Assembly: GCA_031279895.1 (NCBI GenBank) | Contig: JAITHR010000101.1 | Coordinates: forward strand, 1 to 7,871 | From: Spirochaetaceae bacterium | GTDB lineage: Bacteria; Spirochaetota; Spirochaetia; Treponematales; Breznakiellaceae | Reading direction: 5' to 3' | DNA: 7,871 bases | Shown: in pieces, positions 7,245 through 7,871 of the stretch | Numbering within the stretch: the first letter of the stretch is position 1 | Layout: the number at the start of each line of letters is the position of its first letter | The notes under the pieces: generated by a model | The model's input: the letters and a program-made list of their open reading frames with translations, nothing else | Databases searched by the model: none | What the model was told of the DNA's origin: nothing | Translations under genes and position numbers: made by a program

Positions 7245-7265
7245 GGCGCGGAGCGTAGCCGCGCC
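7245..7265. repeat. Perfect 7-base inverted repeat, loop AGCGTAG
   Basis: GGCGCGG (7245-7251) pairs with CCGCGCC (7259-7265) around the seven-base loop AGCGTAG. The same structure recurs at 7543-7563, and a variant with GCGAAGCGTAGCCGCGC occurs near 7441-7458. The loop string GCGTAGC is also seen at the stop codon of gene 1. Confidence 0.8.
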
Positions 7266-7295
7266 TTAACAGCACTGACTTGCTCACTGGACACG

Positions 7296-7320
7296 GTGTT
7301 GCACCAATTTGAAGCAACAC
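7296..7320. repeat. Perfect 7-base inverted repeat GTGTTGC/GCAACAC
   Basis: GTGTTGC (7296-7302) pairs with GCAACAC (7314-7320) around an 11-base loop. The structure is repeated exactly at 7594-7618. In the other core version (7186, 7484) the same positions pair less well: TGTTG with CAACA only. Confidence 0.8.
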
Positions 7321-7358
7321 GCGGCCTTGCTGTGCCTCCGGCGCCGCCGGTTTCATAA

Positions 7359-7405
7359 GCGTCCTGCGAAGCGCTCCTAAGTGGTCAACGACTGCTTACA
7401 GCCGC
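7359..7405 (+). repeat. 47-base module, copy 3
   Basis: This copy is identical to 7112-7158. It is followed by ACAACAACGC and a GC-rich filler (7416-7450) before the second 200-base unit starts at 7451. Confidence 0.9.
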
Positions 7406-7450
7406 ACAACAACGCGGCGCTCCCGAACCGCCTGCCGCGGCGCGAAGCGT

Positions 7451-7650
7451 AGCCGCGCATAAGTAGCAAACAGTGAAGTAACCGGACACGGTGTTGCATT
7501 ATTCGGAAACAACAAGCGGCCTTGTTTGAAACCGTCGGAGACGGCGCGGAGCGTAGCCGCGCCTGGGCTGTGCAAGCCCGCTAACCGGACACGGTGTTGC
7601 ACCAATTTGAAGCAACACGCGGCCTTGCTGTGCCTCCGGCGCTGCCGGTT
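7451..7650 (+). repeat. 200-base composite repeat unit, copy 2
   Basis: This is the partner of 7153-7352 at a constant offset of 298 bases. The unmatched stretch 7565-7586 contains GGGCT-GTGCA-AGCCC, a hairpin absent from copy 1, so it looks like a replaced insert between two conserved blocks. Confidence 0.92.
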
Positions 7651-7684
7651 GCATTATTCGGAAACAACAGGCGGCCTTGCTGTG
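7647..7684. repeat. Truncated hybrid core element overlapping the end of the methyltransferase gene
   Basis: GGTTGCATTATTCGG follows the version at 7186, while the right end (GCGGCCTTGCTGTG) follows the version at 7289. It therefore looks like a recombinant of the two. Its TTA at 7654-7656 is the TAA stop of the minus-strand gene. Confidence 0.8.
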
Positions 7685-7871
7685 CCACCCGCCGCCGGGG
7701 GGCGGCGTATTTCGTAGAGTAGAATGCCGGCGGCAACCGAGACGTTAAGGGAATCGAGCGCCCCTTGTGAGGGAATAGCCACGAGCGCGTCGCACTGTTC
7801 CCTAAGCAGGCGGGTGATGCCCGCGCCCTCGCCCCCCAGGACAAGGCACACCCTGCCGCGGAAGTCCTTGG
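7654..7871 (-). CDS. rlmB: 23S rRNA 2'-O-ribose methyltransferase, SpoU/TrmH family (3' end only; probably RlmB)
   Basis: The gene enters from the right edge, and 71 C-terminal residues are visible, with the first full codon at 7869-7867. They contain the two hallmark motifs of the SpoU/TrmH (SPOUT) fold: CLVLGGEGAGITRLLREQCD (motif 2) and IPSQGALDSLNVSVAAGILL followed by YE (motif 3). Together these build the knotted S-adenosylmethionine pocket. Ser40, Leu41 and Asn42 of the visible part match the conserved SLN. The GGEGAGI and SLNVSVA wording best fits RlmB, which methylates the 2'-OH of G2251 in 23S rRNA, but another TrmH-group member cannot be excluded without the N-terminus. Family members usually end soon after the LLYE motif. 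Here about 15 residues (PPAAGGTARPPVVSE) follow, written largely in repeat DNA. The gene converges with gene 4 across the repeat region. Confidence 0.9.
   Translation of the reverse strand, partial: KDFRGRVCLVLGGEGAGITRLLREQCDALVAIPSQGALDSLNVSVAAGILLYEIRRPPAAGGTARPPVVSE

Larger units (their letters stand above)
7153..7352 (+). repeat. 200-base composite repeat unit, copy 1
   Basis: The first 114 bases (7153-7266) are identical to 7451-7564. A 22-base stretch (7267-7288) then differs completely from its counterpart. The last 64 bases (7289-7352) match 7587-7650 with one change (C at 7345, T at 7643). The unit carries two versions of a core element beginning GGACACGGTGTTGCA, at 7186 and 7289, each followed by CGGCCTTG. 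It also contains hairpin CCGTC-GGA-GACGG (7234-7246) and a perfect GGCGCGG/CCGCGCC inverted repeat (7245-7265). Confidence 0.92.
6610..7653. other. Convergent intergenic region made almost wholly of repeats
   Basis: No long credible gene lies here. Between 6610 and 6780 are diverged repeat fragments, including an 18-base string starting TGAAACCGTCGG at 6681 that recurs at 7229 and 7527, and the palindrome GTCAGCTGAC at 6639-6648. From 6781 to 6985 the composition turns AT-rich; AACAAACAGT near 6790 resembles AGCAAACAGT in the longer module at 7168. Then come two tandem arrays (6844-6923 and 6989-7025) and a mosaic of modules to 7653. Reading frames in the mosaic, such as those giving RLLFPNNAT on the minus strand, recur only because the DNA recurs and show no other coding signal. 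Both flanking genes point inwards, so the region should contain their transcript ends. Confidence 0.85.

Noticed and set aside
7153..7650. Insertion sequence or transposon
   Set aside because: No transposase ORF, no terminal inverted repeats bounding the units, and no target-site duplication could be seen. A non-autonomous element remains possible but is unsupported.
7153..7684. Integron attC sites or gene cassettes
   Set aside because: Some inverted repeats contain GTTG and CAAC, but I could not match the required outer core pair with GTTRRRY, and no cassette ORFs or integrase are present.
7396..7844. Minus-strand reading frames sharing RLLFPNNAT
   Set aside because: They consist of repeat DNA read in several frames; the shared peptide simply reflects the repeated core element. 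Only the frame 7654-7871 has protein-family motifs.

Overview
The window looks like chromosomal DNA from a GC-rich spirochaete, most likely a Treponema-type organism such as a gut lineage. This rests on gene content recalled from that group: a long all-helical protein of a spirochaete-restricted type, an acidic low-complexity protein with a conserved helical tail, and a tandem pair of DUF115 (MAF_flag10) proteins. It is an inference from family resemblance, not a database match.

Bases 1-6609 hold four plus-strand genes. Gene 1 (44-1558) is a soluble helical protein of unknown function. A 175-base gap follows, then gene 2 (1734-3449), a very acidic, mostly disordered protein with an almost exact in-frame 135-base duplication. 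Gene 3 (3479-4927) and gene 4 (4933-6609) are diverged DUF115 paralogues, 29 bases after gene 2 and 5 bases apart respectively. Genes 2-4 are probably one transcript. DUF115 occurs in flagellin-modifying Maf proteins, so the pair may be sugar transferases acting on flagellin or a surface glycan.

Bases 6610-7653 are a convergent intergenic region packed with repeats. In order it holds diverged repeat fragments; an AT-rich patch with four 16-base palindromes spaced exactly 21 bases apart; three tandem 12-base units ending in a terminator-like hairpin; and a mosaic of longer modules. The mosaic includes three copies of a 47-base module and two copies, 298 bases apart, of a 200-base unit. The modules are built from small hairpins.

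At the right edge, on the minus strand, is the 3' end of an rRNA 2'-O-methyltransferase gene of the SpoU/TrmH family, probably rlmB (7654-7871, cut by the window end).

The most notable signal is that the repeat family runs into both flanking genes. The last codons and stop of gene 4, and the last roughly 12-15 codons and stop of the methyltransferase gene, are written in repeat sequence. The two tandem arrays also have periods divisible by three and can be read as tiny repeat-peptide ORFs, although a purely DNA- or RNA-level role is more likely. I see no tRNA, rRNA, transposase, integrase or CRISPR array.
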